DNA of 60,468 nt from JAVXGM01 sp036657395 (GTDB lineage: Bacteria > Bacillota > Clostridia > Peptostreptococcales > Anaerovoracaceae), in NCBI GenBank assembly GCA_036657395.1, contig JAVXGM010000010.1, forward strand, positions 1 through 60,468. The letters run 5' to 3'. The notes under the pieces are model-generated. The model made no database searches. It saw only the letters and a list, made by a program, of their open reading frames with translations, and was not told where the DNA came from. Position 1 is the first letter of the stretch. Each line of letters opens with the position of its first letter. Shown here one piece after another: positions 8,660 through 16,758 of the stretch. Made by a program: the position numbers and the translations under genes.

Positions 8660-9569
8660 AAATCTTTCCAACCTCCATAAACATTTCTTCAATAATTTCT
8701 GCTGCTGGCTGTTCTTTTTTTACAAGGCCTGCAACTTGTCCTGACATAACTGATCCGTAATTTACATCACCATCTCTTACTGCAGCTACCAAAGTCCCTG
8801 TACAAAGTTGGTCTATTTTTTCCAAGTCCTCATTTTTCTTTTCTAAAGAAAGAATCTGTCTTGCTAATTTATTTTTTATTACTCTTACTGGATGTCCCGT
8901 GCTTCTTCCCGTAGCACAAGTGTCTGTGTCCTTTGCCTTGATGATTGCTTCTTTATATGCTTGAGCTACTGTACATTCTGATGCAACTAAAAATCTAGTT
9001 CCTACCTGAACTCCTGTAGCTCCTAACATATATGCGGCGGCGATACCTCTACCGTCGGCAATGCCTCCTGCTGCTATTACCGGAATATCTACTGCATCTA
9101 CAACCTGAGGCACCATAGCCATAGTAGTGTTTTCACCAATATGACCCCCTGCTTCTGTTCCTTCTGCAACTACTGCGTCAGCTCCATTTCTAGCAACTCT
9201 TATTGCTAATGCTACTGAAGCAACTACAGGGACTACTTTAATCCCATGTTCCTTTAATTTTTTTATGTATTTACCTGGATTCCCTGCCCCTGTGGTAACC
9301 ACATCTACCTTTTCCTGGCAAACCACTTCAATTAGTTCATCCACATTAGGTGCTAGTAACATAATATTTACGCCAAAAGGCTTATCTGTCGCCGTTCTTG
9401 TCTTTCTAATTTCTTCTCTAAGCCAATCTGCTTCTTCTCCACCGGCTGCAATAATCCCAAGGCCCCCCCCATTACTTACTGCTGCTGCCAAAGAACTATC
9501 CGCAATTCTGGCCATAGCTCCTTGAATGATGGGATATTTAGTACCTAAAACTTTACATACATTTTCCAT
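8604..9569 (-). CDS. fabK: Enoyl-ACP reductase II (FabK), FMN enzyme
   Basis: 321 residues. NAD(P)H- and FMN-dependent reductase for the last step of each elongation cycle, used by clostridia and streptococci in place of FabI. Motifs: YPIIQGAMARIA, GGLGIIAAGG, FGVNIMLL, VVTTGAGNPGKY, the catalytic His 143 in EAGGHIGEN, PVIAAGGIADG and GVQVGTRFL. First gene of the operon; ATG at 9569 has AAAGGAG 6 bases upstream. The last 18 or so residues overlap fabD. It is the intact counterpart of the flavin domain in the regulator fusion at 3765-5219. Confidence 0.95.
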   Translation of the reverse strand: MENVCKVLGTKYPIIQGAMARIADSSLAAAVSNGGGLGIIAAGGEEADWLREEIRKTRTATDKPFGVNIMLLAPNVDELIEVVCQEKVDVVTTGAGNPGKYIKKLKEHGIKVVPVVASVALAIRVARNGADAVVAEGTEAGGHIGENTTMAMVPQVVDAVDIPVIAAGGIADGRGIAAAYMLGATGVQVGTRFLVASECTVAQAYKEAIIKAKDTDTCATGRSTGHPVRVIKNKLARQILSLEKKNEDLEKIDQLCTGTLVAAVRDGDVNYGSVMSGQVAGLVKKEQPAAEIIEEMFMEVGKIYEDRNNICGTGRSVSRNG

Positions 9570-9636
9570 CTGTTTCTCCTTTCACGCTTCTAATGATTAT
9601 CCTTTTAGTAAGGTTTTTATTGTTTTATATTAAAAT

Positions 9637-9690
9637 ACTTTGATTGTCGAACTATTTTATTATAATAACTTTTTTTCTGTGTAATGTCAA
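9637..9690 (-). promoter_or_regulatory. fab operon promoter with FabT-like operator
   Basis: On the minus strand TTGACA (9690-9685) is followed after 17 bases by TATTAT (9667-9662), a strong sigma-A promoter. Eight bases beyond the -10 lies AGTTCGACAATCAAAGT (9653-9637), an imperfect 17-bp palindrome that resembles the FabT boxes of streptococci (AGTTTGA..TCAAA). It covers the expected start site, where a repressor would block transcription. The MarR-domain fusion encoded in the same operon is the obvious candidate to bind it. Confidence 0.65.
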
Positions 9691-9697
9691 GAATTAG

Positions 9698-9726
9698 TTG
9701 CCAATATCCGCTCCTTTGGATATAAT
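9698..9726 (+). promoter_or_regulatory. Promoter for the ABC-F gene
   Basis: TTGCCA at 9698-9703 and TATAAT at 9721-9726 with a 17-base spacer, followed by GAGGAG just before the start codon at 9763. It points away from the fab promoter; the two -35 boxes are 7 bases apart, so they could interfere with each other. Confidence 0.7.
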
Positions 9727-9762
9727 CGATGATGTACGCAAATAGAACAGTGAGGAGCATAT

Positions 9763-11319
9763 ATGAGTATTTTAACAGTAGAAAATTTATCCCACGGCTT
9801 TGGAGACAGAGCTATTTTTAATGACGTTTCTTTTCGTCTACTTAATGGAGAGCATATTGGGCTGATTGGAGCAAACGGAGAAGGTAAATCTAGCTTTCTC
9901 AATATCGTTACAGGTAAGCTTTCTCCTGACGAAGGAAATATACAATGGGCTAAGAATTGCCGAGTAGGATATCTGGATCAGCATACTTCCCTTGAAAAAG
10001 ATATGACAGTGCGTGACGTACTAAGATCAGCCTTCTCTTATCTCTTTGACATGGAAGCTCGTATGAACTATATTTGTGATGCCTTGGGTACCGCCTCTCC
10101 AGATGATATGGATTCTATGATGGAAGAACTCGGGGAAATACAAGATATGCTTACTATTCACGATTTTTATATTATTGATTCCAAGGTGGAAGAAGTTGGA
10201 CGAGCTCTAGGACTTGCTGAAATTGGCCTTGATAAAAATGTTGACGATTTAAGTGGTGGTCAGAGAACAAAAGCACTTTTGGCAAAGCTTTTGCTCGAAA
10301 AACCAGACATTCTTCTTTTAGATGAACCTACAAATTACTTGGACAAAGAACATATTGATTGGCTGAAACGTTACTTGCTTGACTACGAAAATGCCTTTAT
10401 TTTAATTTCACATGATATTCCTTTTCTTAACAGCGTTGTAAATTTAATTTATCATATGGAAAATCAGGAACTGAATCGCTACGTAGGAGATTATGATAAA
10501 TTTCAGGAAGTATATAAGGTTAAAAAATCCCAGCTTGAATCAGCCTATAAAAGACAGCAACAAGAAATATCCCAGTTAAAGGATTTTGTTGCCCGAAACA
10601 AGGCTCGGGTATCCACTCGAAATATGGCTATGTCTAGACAAAAGAAACTTGATAATATGGATGTAATTGAATTGGCATCAGAAAAACCTAAGCCAGAATT
10701 TAATTTCAAACGTGGTAAAGCTTCCGGGAAGCATGTATTCCAGCTTACTGACCTTGTAATCGGTTACGATGAACCTTTGTCATCTCCTTTAAGTTTAGGG
10801 CTTGAGCGTGGAGAAAAAATCGCACTTACAGGTGCAAACGGCATTGGTAAAACTACTTTGCTAAAAAGTATTTTAGGCCTTATCCCTCCTATTTCTGGGT
10901 CTTGTCAACAAGGAGATTATCTACAGATAGGCTACTTTGAACAAGAAATGCCGCCAGGTAACACAAATACCTGTATTGAGGAAATATGGAAGGACTTCCC
11001 GACTCATACTCAATTTGAAATTCGTGCAGCCTTGGCTAAATGCGGCCTTACTACAAAACATATTGAAAGTCAGATTCGTGTTTTAAGCGGTGGTGAACAA
11101 GCAAAGGTTCGTCTTTGCAAATTACTTAGCAGAGACAGTAATGTTTTGCTCCTAGATGAGCCTACTAATCACCTTGATCAAGATGCGAAAGCAGAGCTCC
11201 ATCGAGCCTTAAAAGAATACACCGGAGCAATCCTACTCATATGCCATGAACCTGAATTTTATCAGGACATTGTCACAGACGTGTGGGACTGCACTCAGTG
11301 GACAACAAAACTTTTCTAA
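9763..11319 (+). CDS. ABC-F family ATPase
   Basis: 518 residues with two ABC domains and no membrane segments. First domain: Walker A GANGEGKSSF, signature LSGGQRTKALLA, Walker B ILLLDEPTNYLD. Second: GANGIGKTTL, VLSGGEQAKVRL, VLLLDEPTNHLD. Between them is the charged linker of the family (residues about 245-310, rich in Lys/Gln/Arg). ABC-F proteins act on ribosomes, either in translation control or in antibiotic protection; which applies here cannot be told from sequence alone. It has its own promoter, and its last 4 bases overlap the convergent phosphatase gene. Confidence 0.9.
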   Translation: MSILTVENLSHGFGDRAIFNDVSFRLLNGEHIGLIGANGEGKSSFLNIVTGKLSPDEGNIQWAKNCRVGYLDQHTSLEKDMTVRDVLRSAFSYLFDMEARMNYICDALGTASPDDMDSMMEELGEIQDMLTIHDFYIIDSKVEEVGRALGLAEIGLDKNVDDLSGGQRTKALLAKLLLEKPDILLLDEPTNYLDKEHIDWLKRYLLDYENAFILISHDIPFLNSVVNLIYHMENQELNRYVGDYDKFQEVYKVKKSQLESAYKRQQQEISQLKDFVARNKARVSTRNMAMSRQKKLDNMDVIELASEKPKPEFNFKRGKASGKHVFQLTDLVIGYDEPLSSPLSLGLERGEKIALTGANGIGKTTLLKSILGLIPPISGSCQQGDYLQIGYFEQEMPPGNTNTCIEEIWKDFPTHTQFEIRAALAKCGLTTKHIESQIRVLSGGEQAKVRLCKLLSRDSNVLLLDEPTNHLDQDAKAELHRALKEYTGAILLICHEPEFYQDIVTDVWDCTQWTTKLF

Positions 11320-11960
11320 AGAATATCGTAAAGATCCATTGCATTTTCTATAAAGTGGTCCGGCTTGTCTGGGCCATTTTTTTCTTCTTCGCTAACTGCT
11401 AAAGCCCAGCTCACAAGTACAGACTCCACCCTTGCGTTGCGAGCACAGAGAATATCAAACATAGAATCTCCTAGCATTATAGACTCTTCTGGCTTTGCAT
11501 CAAGCTTCTCCAAAGCGATGTTAACAGGGGCTGGATCAGGCTTATGTTTAGTTGTATCATCTGCTGTAACTACAGCATCGAAATACTTTGCAAGGTCATA
11601 CTTTTCCATACCCTGCATTGTAGTCTTTTTTAACCTTGAAGTCACCAGTCCTAATTTGTAGCCTCTGTCTTTCAATGTAGAAATCAGCTCTAGCATTCCA
11701 GGAAACACTGAGATCAAAGCCCCAAAGTTATCCCGCTGATAGCTTCTGTATATTTCTAGAGATTCCTCAATTGGTACCTTGGGAAAGGTCTTTTTCATAG
11801 TAGTCCCTAAAGGCTCACCAAATGTTTTCACAATTAAATTTACGTCTTCTTCTCTGTTTTCAAGTGTCCTATATGTATGTTGCCAGGAGTTTATAATCAC
11901 CTGGTTCGTATCCATTACAGTCCCGTCAAAATCAAACAATATTGTATTTATTCTACTCAT
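11316..11960 (-). CDS. HAD phosphatase, PpaX/Gph-like
   Basis: About 214 residues from the ATG at 11960, which has AAAGGG upstream; the frame is open 7 codons further. HAD motifs: nucleophile DFDGTVMDTN, LVTSRLKKTT, and GDSMFDILCARNA. The cap region matches PpaX-type pyrophosphatases (NTILFDFDGTVMDTN, then HTYRTLE) that hydrolyse the pyrophosphate released by HPr-Ser-P dephosphorylation; phosphoglycolate phosphatase is the main alternative. Single-gene unit convergent with the ABC-F gene, with a 4-base overlap of the coding ends. Confidence 0.75.
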   Translation of the reverse strand: MSRINTILFDFDGTVMDTNQVIINSWQHTYRTLENREEDVNLIVKTFGEPLGTTMKKTFPKVPIEESLEIYRSYQRDNFGALISVFPGMLELISTLKDRGYKLGLVTSRLKKTTMQGMEKYDLAKYFDAVVTADDTTKHKPDPAPVNIALEKLDAKPEESIMLGDSMFDILCARNARVESVLVSWALAVSEEEKNGPDKPDHFIENAMDLYDIL

Positions 11961-12017
11961 TTTATCCCTTTCTTTTTTCAAACTGATTACATTATATCAT
12001 GAAATTATGAATTGATT

Positions 12018-12055
12018 CAAAAAAGAAAATAAACCTGATGCTTCACGCTACAGGT
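12018..12055 (-). terminator. Probable terminator of the decarboxylase beta subunit gene
   Basis: Minus-strand hairpin ACCTGTAGC / GCATCAGGT with two mismatched positions, followed by a T-rich run. It lies 43 bases after the stop codon at 12098. Confidence 0.5.
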
Positions 12056-12097
12056 CCATTTTCTGTATAAAAATGATTTTAGAGTTTTACAATTTTA

Positions 12098-13249
12098 TTA
12101 GTACCCACCAAACATGGACAACATTACCGAAGCGGCAACTGCCGAGCCGATAACCCCTGCTACGTTTGGTCCCATTGCGTGCATAAGTAAGAAGTTGGCC
12201 GGATTTTCTGCCTGCCCTGCCTTCTGAGATACTCGAGCCGCCATTGGTACTGCAGATACACCTGCCGAACCAATAAGTGGATTCATCGGTTGCTTAGAAA
12301 CCGCATTCATTATCTTGGCGATGATTACGCCTCCCGCTGTGCCTATTGCAAAGGCAACTACACCCAGGACAACTATCTTCAATGTTTCAACTTTAATGAA
12401 CGTAGCTCCTGTTGCAGATGCACCTACAGCTAGACCCAAAATAATTGTAACAATGTTACACATTGAATTAGATGCTGTATCTGTCAGTCTTGCAGTTTTT
12501 CCACATTCCTTAAATAGGTTACCTAGCATAAGCAGTCCAATAAGTGGTGCTGCTGCAGGTAGTAATAGAACAACTAAAACGGTTACTGAAATTGGGAACA
12601 GGATCTTTTCTCTTTGAGATACCATTCTCAACTGATCCATCTTAATCAATCTCTCTTTCTTAGTAGTCAACAGTCTCATAATAGGAGGCTGAATAACTGG
12701 CACAAGTGCCATGTATGAGTAAGCTGCCACTGCAATCGGTCCTAATAGTTCCGGTGCTAGCTTGCTTGTTAAGTAAATTGCTGTCGGACCATCAGCTCCG
12801 CCGATAATCCCAATTGATGCTGCTCCTTGAGCTGTAAATCCAAGAAGTATTGCCGCACAAAAAGCGAAGAATATTCCAAGCTGTGCTGCTGCTCCAAGAA
12901 GTAACGATTTAGGGTTGGCAATCAATGGTCCAAAGTCCGTCATGGCACCTACACCGAGAAATATCAGTGACGGCAATATTGGTTTTAACGCATAAAATAT
13001 GGTGAGCAATCCTGCGTTAGCTAATTGATCAGAAGAGGTAATATTCATATGTTCTATAAATATTCCCGCCGCTGGCAGGTTTGATAACAGCATACCAAAT
13101 GCAATTGGTACCAATAATAACGGTTCAAAGCCCTTTCTAATAGCCAAATAAAGGAAGATTAATGATACTACAATCATAATCGCGTTCTGGTAGCCCAGAT
13201 TTGCAAGTCCGGTATCACTCCAGAAACTTTTCATTGTTTCAGTTAGCAT
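12098..13249 (-). CDS. Sodium-pump decarboxylase beta subunit (OadB/GcdB/MmdB type)
   Basis: About 383 residues from the ATG at 13249 (AAGGAG 10 bases upstream); the frame also opens at a GTG 7 codons earlier. It is a polytopic membrane protein with the hallmark GIIGGADGPTAIYLTSKLA and SYMALVPVIQPPIMR segments that carry the Na+ pathway of biotin-dependent decarboxylase pumps. The alpha, gamma and biotin-carrier subunits are not next to it, so the substrate (oxaloacetate, glutaconyl-CoA or methylmalonyl-CoA) cannot be read from context. Single gene bounded by a probable terminator. Confidence 0.88.
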   Translation of the reverse strand: MLTETMKSFWSDTGLANLGYQNAIMIVVSLIFLYLAIRKGFEPLLLVPIAFGMLLSNLPAAGIFIEHMNITSSDQLANAGLLTIFYALKPILPSLIFLGVGAMTDFGPLIANPKSLLLGAAAQLGIFFAFCAAILLGFTAQGAASIGIIGGADGPTAIYLTSKLAPELLGPIAVAAYSYMALVPVIQPPIMRLLTTKKERLIKMDQLRMVSQREKILFPISVTVLVVLLLPAAAPLIGLLMLGNLFKECGKTARLTDTASNSMCNIVTIILGLAVGASATGATFIKVETLKIVVLGVVAFAIGTAGGVIIAKIMNAVSKQPMNPLIGSAGVSAVPMAARVSQKAGQAENPANFLLMHAMGPNVAGVIGSAVAASVMLSMFGGY

Positions 13250-13364
13250 TTTCTTATGTCTCCTTTTCACAATTGACGTAAAAGTGCGATGTGCACCAAT
13301 CGTTAAAATAGTAACATATACCTTTACACTTTACAACCAAGTATGGGGATTAATACTGTATACA

Positions 13365-15620
13365 CTAGAACTTCATTGTTAGACCTATTTTTTGTTTCTG
13401 CAAATCAATGTTTATAATCTTTACTTTGACTGTATCCCCAACAGACACTGCATCCATAGGATGCTTTATAAATTTATCACTTATTTGAGAAATATGAACT
13501 AAACCGTCATTTTTTACGCCAATATCTACAAAGGCTCCAAAATCCACAACGTTTCTAACTGTTCCCGTCAACTCCATATCCAACTTTAAATCTTCAAAGC
13601 TTCGCACGTCATTTCTAAAGACAACGGCTGGAGCTTCATCACGAGGATCCCTGCCTGGTTTCTTCATTTCCTCCACGATATCATTTAAGGTCATCACACC
13701 TATTTCAAGCTCTTTTGCCATTTTTTCCACGGCTTTTGCCAGATTCTTTTTTTCATTTACCGGAGCCTTATTTAGCTCTGCTAAAGCTGCTAAGCCCTTT
13801 CTTCTTGTTTCCGGTTTCTTTTTTTCCTGGACAGCATAAATCTTACAGATTTTTTCTTCAATATCCAAAGCACCACCGGCTACAATGTCTTTTTTATCAA
13901 TGTCTAATTTTTTCAGCATCGCATCTGCTGCTTTGTAGGATTCCGGATGGACACAAGTTCCATCTAGTGGATCTTTTCCATCAGCAATTCGCATAAATCC
14001 TGCACATTGTTTATATGTTTTTTCTCCTAGTTTTGCAACCTTCTTCAGCTCTTTTCTATTTTTAAATATTCCTTGTTCCTCTCGGTAGGTAACAATATTT
14101 TTTGCAATTCCTACGTTAATTCCAGCTACGTGGGCAAGAAGAGATGGAGATGCTGTATTTAAGTCTACTCCTACTCTATTTACACAATCTTCCACTACGT
14201 TGTCTAAGGCATTTTCCAGAAGTCCCTGGTTAATGTCGTGTTGATATTGGCCTACTCCAATGCTCTTAATAGGAATTTTCACAAGCTCAGCAAGTGGGTC
14301 TTGGAGCCGCCTTCCTAGGGACATGGCTCCTCTTGTGGTCACATCTAAATCCGGATACTCATCCGTTGCTAATTTAGATGCTGAATATACAGATGCACCT
14401 GCCTCATTAACAATAGTGTAGCTTAAATCCCCACCTTGCTTTTTAATAAAATCAGCGACTACCTCTTCTGTCTCTCTAGAGGCAGTTCCGTTGCCAATAA
14501 CAATTACGTTTATTTTGAATTTTTCCACCAACTTTTTAAGGGTTGCTTCTGTTCCTGCAATATCCCCTCTTGGCTTTGTTGGATACACCGTTGTATATGC
14601 CAATAGCTTGCCTGTATCGTCGATTACAGCCACTTTACACCCAGTTCGATATCCTGGATCCACGCTGATTATTCTCGCATTTTTTACAGGAGGAACCATG
14701 AGAAGTTTTTCTGTATTTTTAGCAAACACTTTTACTGCCTCAAGTTCGGCTCTCTGCGTTAAATCACCACGCATTTCTCGTTCCAAAGACGGTGCCATAA
14801 GCCTTTTATATGCGTCTGCAATGGTCTTTTTCAAAGGTTCCACAAAGATGGATCGCTCATTGGCAATAACCGCTTTCTCAATAATTATCTGGATTTCTTC
14901 TACAGGGGCAGTGATTTTGACTTTCAGTTTCTTTTCTTTTTCTCCCCTATTTATGGCTAGAATTCTGTGATTAGGAATCTTTCCGATTCTTTCTTTGTAT
15001 TCATAGTACATTTCGTAAACAGTTTTTTCCTCGAGATCCTGAGCCTGAGTGACAATAATCCCAAGAGCCAATGTCTTTGCCCTAACCTTTGCTGTAATAT
15101 CTGGATCGTCAGAAATCATTTCCGCAATAATATCCATGGCTCCAACAACAGCATCTTCGGCTGACTTCACCTCTTTTTCTGGATTCACAAATGGCTCAGC
15201 CAACTCTCCAAGAGTTCCTGATTCTACTTCTTGATCCCAAAAAATTAGAGCCAATGGCTCTAGACCTTTGGCCTTAGCTTTTGATGCTCTTGTGGCCTTC
15301 TTCTGCTTATATGGCTTGTATAAATCCTCAACACGTTGAAGAACCTTAGCTTCATTGATTTGATTTTCCAATTCTGCTGTCAGCTTCCCCTGTTCCTCAA
15401 TGATGCGTGTAACTTCTTCTTTACGTGTCTGTAGGTTGCCAAGATAGGTAAGCCTTTCGTCAAGTTCTCTAAGAACAACATCGGAAAGACCGCCTGTCAC
15501 TTCTTTTCTGTACCTGGCAATGAAAGGAATAGTATTCCCTTCATCTATTAATTTCACCGTGCTTTCCACCTGTGAAATCTTCAGGCCTAATTCTTCTGCT
15601 AATGTCTGAATAATATTCAT
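13365..15620 (-). CDS. tex: Tex-family RNA-binding transcription accessory protein
   Basis: About 751 residues. Domain order follows Tex: N-terminal helical region (MNIIQTLAEELGLKISQV), a YqgF/RNase H-like fold around RIISVDPGYRTGCKVAVID, helix-hairpin-helix motifs around NTASPSLLAHVAGINVGIA, and a C-terminal S1 domain (ELTGTVRNVVDFGAFVDIG, then GLVHISQIS). The ATG at 15620 follows GGGAG by 6 bases; an ATG at 15641 overlapping the prfB stop (TAATG) is possible but has no ribosome site. Downstream member of the secA-prfB-tex run. Confidence 0.92.
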   Translation of the reverse strand: MNIIQTLAEELGLKISQVESTVKLIDEGNTIPFIARYRKEVTGGLSDVVLRELDERLTYLGNLQTRKEEVTRIIEEQGKLTAELENQINEAKVLQRVEDLYKPYKQKKATRASKAKAKGLEPLALIFWDQEVESGTLGELAEPFVNPEKEVKSAEDAVVGAMDIIAEMISDDPDITAKVRAKTLALGIIVTQAQDLEEKTVYEMYYEYKERIGKIPNHRILAINRGEKEKKLKVKITAPVEEIQIIIEKAVIANERSIFVEPLKKTIADAYKRLMAPSLEREMRGDLTQRAELEAVKVFAKNTEKLLMVPPVKNARIISVDPGYRTGCKVAVIDDTGKLLAYTTVYPTKPRGDIAGTEATLKKLVEKFKINVIVIGNGTASRETEEVVADFIKKQGGDLSYTIVNEAGASVYSASKLATDEYPDLDVTTRGAMSLGRRLQDPLAELVKIPIKSIGVGQYQHDINQGLLENALDNVVEDCVNRVGVDLNTASPSLLAHVAGINVGIAKNIVTYREEQGIFKNRKELKKVAKLGEKTYKQCAGFMRIADGKDPLDGTCVHPESYKAADAMLKKLDIDKKDIVAGGALDIEEKICKIYAVQEKKKPETRRKGLAALAELNKAPVNEKKNLAKAVEKMAKELEIGVMTLNDIVEEMKKPGRDPRDEAPAVVFRNDVRSFEDLKLDMELTGTVRNVVDFGAFVDIGVKNDGLVHISQISDKFIKHPMDAVSVGDTVKVKIINIDLQKQKIGLTMKF

Positions 15621-15640
15621 TCCCTGCTCCCTATCTATCA

Positions 15641-16739
15641 TTATTTTTGCTTCAATTTTTCGTTAATAAAGTAGTCAAGTTGACCATCCATTACCCCTGC
15701 AATATTTCCCGATTCTGCGCCTGTTCTGTGATCTTTGACCATAGTGTAAGGATGAAAAACGTATGACCTAATCTGACTTCCCCAAGTAATCTGGCTATAG
15801 TCTCCTCTAAGTTCCTCTAAGCTTTCCTTTTGCTCCTGAACCTTTATTTCCATCAGCTTGGAGAGAAGCAATTTCATTGCTGTATCTTTATTCTGATGTT
15901 GAGATCGTTCATTTTGACAAGATACAACGATATTAGTTGGGATATGTGTAATCCTAATTGCCGAATCTGTCTTGTTAACGTGTTGGCCTCCGGCTCCACT
16001 TGACCTAAATGTATCAATTCTCAAATCATCTGGATCAATCTCCACTGTAATATCGTCATCTATCTCTGGGATCACCTCTATAGAAGAAAAAGATGTGTGA
16101 CGTCTTCCTGAGGAATCAAATGGAGATATCCGTACTAAACGATGAACACCCTTTTCATTTTTTAGGTATCCATAAGCGTTTTCTCCTTCTACTAGAATGG
16201 TTGCATTCTTAATGCCTCCTTCAGTATCTTCCTGGAGCTCCATTATTTTCGCCTTATATCCTTTTGTTTCACACCATCTGGTGTACATACGAAACAGCAT
16301 CTCTGCCCAATCCTGGGCATCAGTGCCACCAGAACCTGCATGAACTGAAAGTATTGCATTATTACTGTCATAATCCCCTGTTAAAAGAGTTTTTAGCCTT
16401 AGGGCTTCAAGATCCTGCTGGACTATATGGCAGCTTTCATTTACTTCTGCTACCATCTCTTCATCTTCTGCCTCTTCCACTAGTGAAATAAGAACTTCTA
16501 AATCCTCCAGTTCACTGCCAATCCCATCGTACTCTTCTATTTTATTTTCTATGGATTTTTTCTCTTTCATAAGCTTTTGAGCCGTCTCATGATCATTCCA
16601 AAAGTCTTCTGCCTGGCTAGTTTTTTCCAATTCCTTTAGTTTTTCCAAAAGTCCAGTCGGGTCAAAGAGATTCACCGGCTTCTTTAAAATTTGCCTTCAT
16701 TTTTGGCAGTTCTTTTTTTATTTCATCTAATGCTACCAT
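15641..16739 (-). CDS. prfB: Peptide chain release factor 2 with programmed +1 frameshift
   Basis: Translation starts at ATG 16739 (MVALDEIKKELPKMKA) with AGGAGG upstream, reaches an in-frame TGA at 16664-16662 after ESL, and must shift +1 at CTT TGA C to continue as DPTGLLEKL through 344 further codons. This is the autoregulatory RF2 arrangement. Functional motifs are the SPF tripeptide (RISPFDSSGRRHTSF) for UGA/UAA reading and GGQ in SSGAGGQHVNKTDSAI for peptidyl-tRNA hydrolysis. The stop overlaps the first possible tex start; secA ends 19 bases upstream of the start. Confidence 0.95.
16662..16667 (-). other. RF2 frameshift site CTTTGA(C)
   Basis: Slippery CTT followed by the UGA stop and a C, the classical RF2 shift site. 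The internal Shine-Dalgarno-like element upstream is weak here: GGTGA ends 7 bases before the stop, instead of the usual AGGGGG. Confidence 0.9.
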
Positions 16740-16758
16740 AATGATTTTCGTCCTCCTA

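Noticed and set aside
14491..14970. 159-codon open frame opposite tex
   Set aside because: Antisense shadow of a well-conserved gene.
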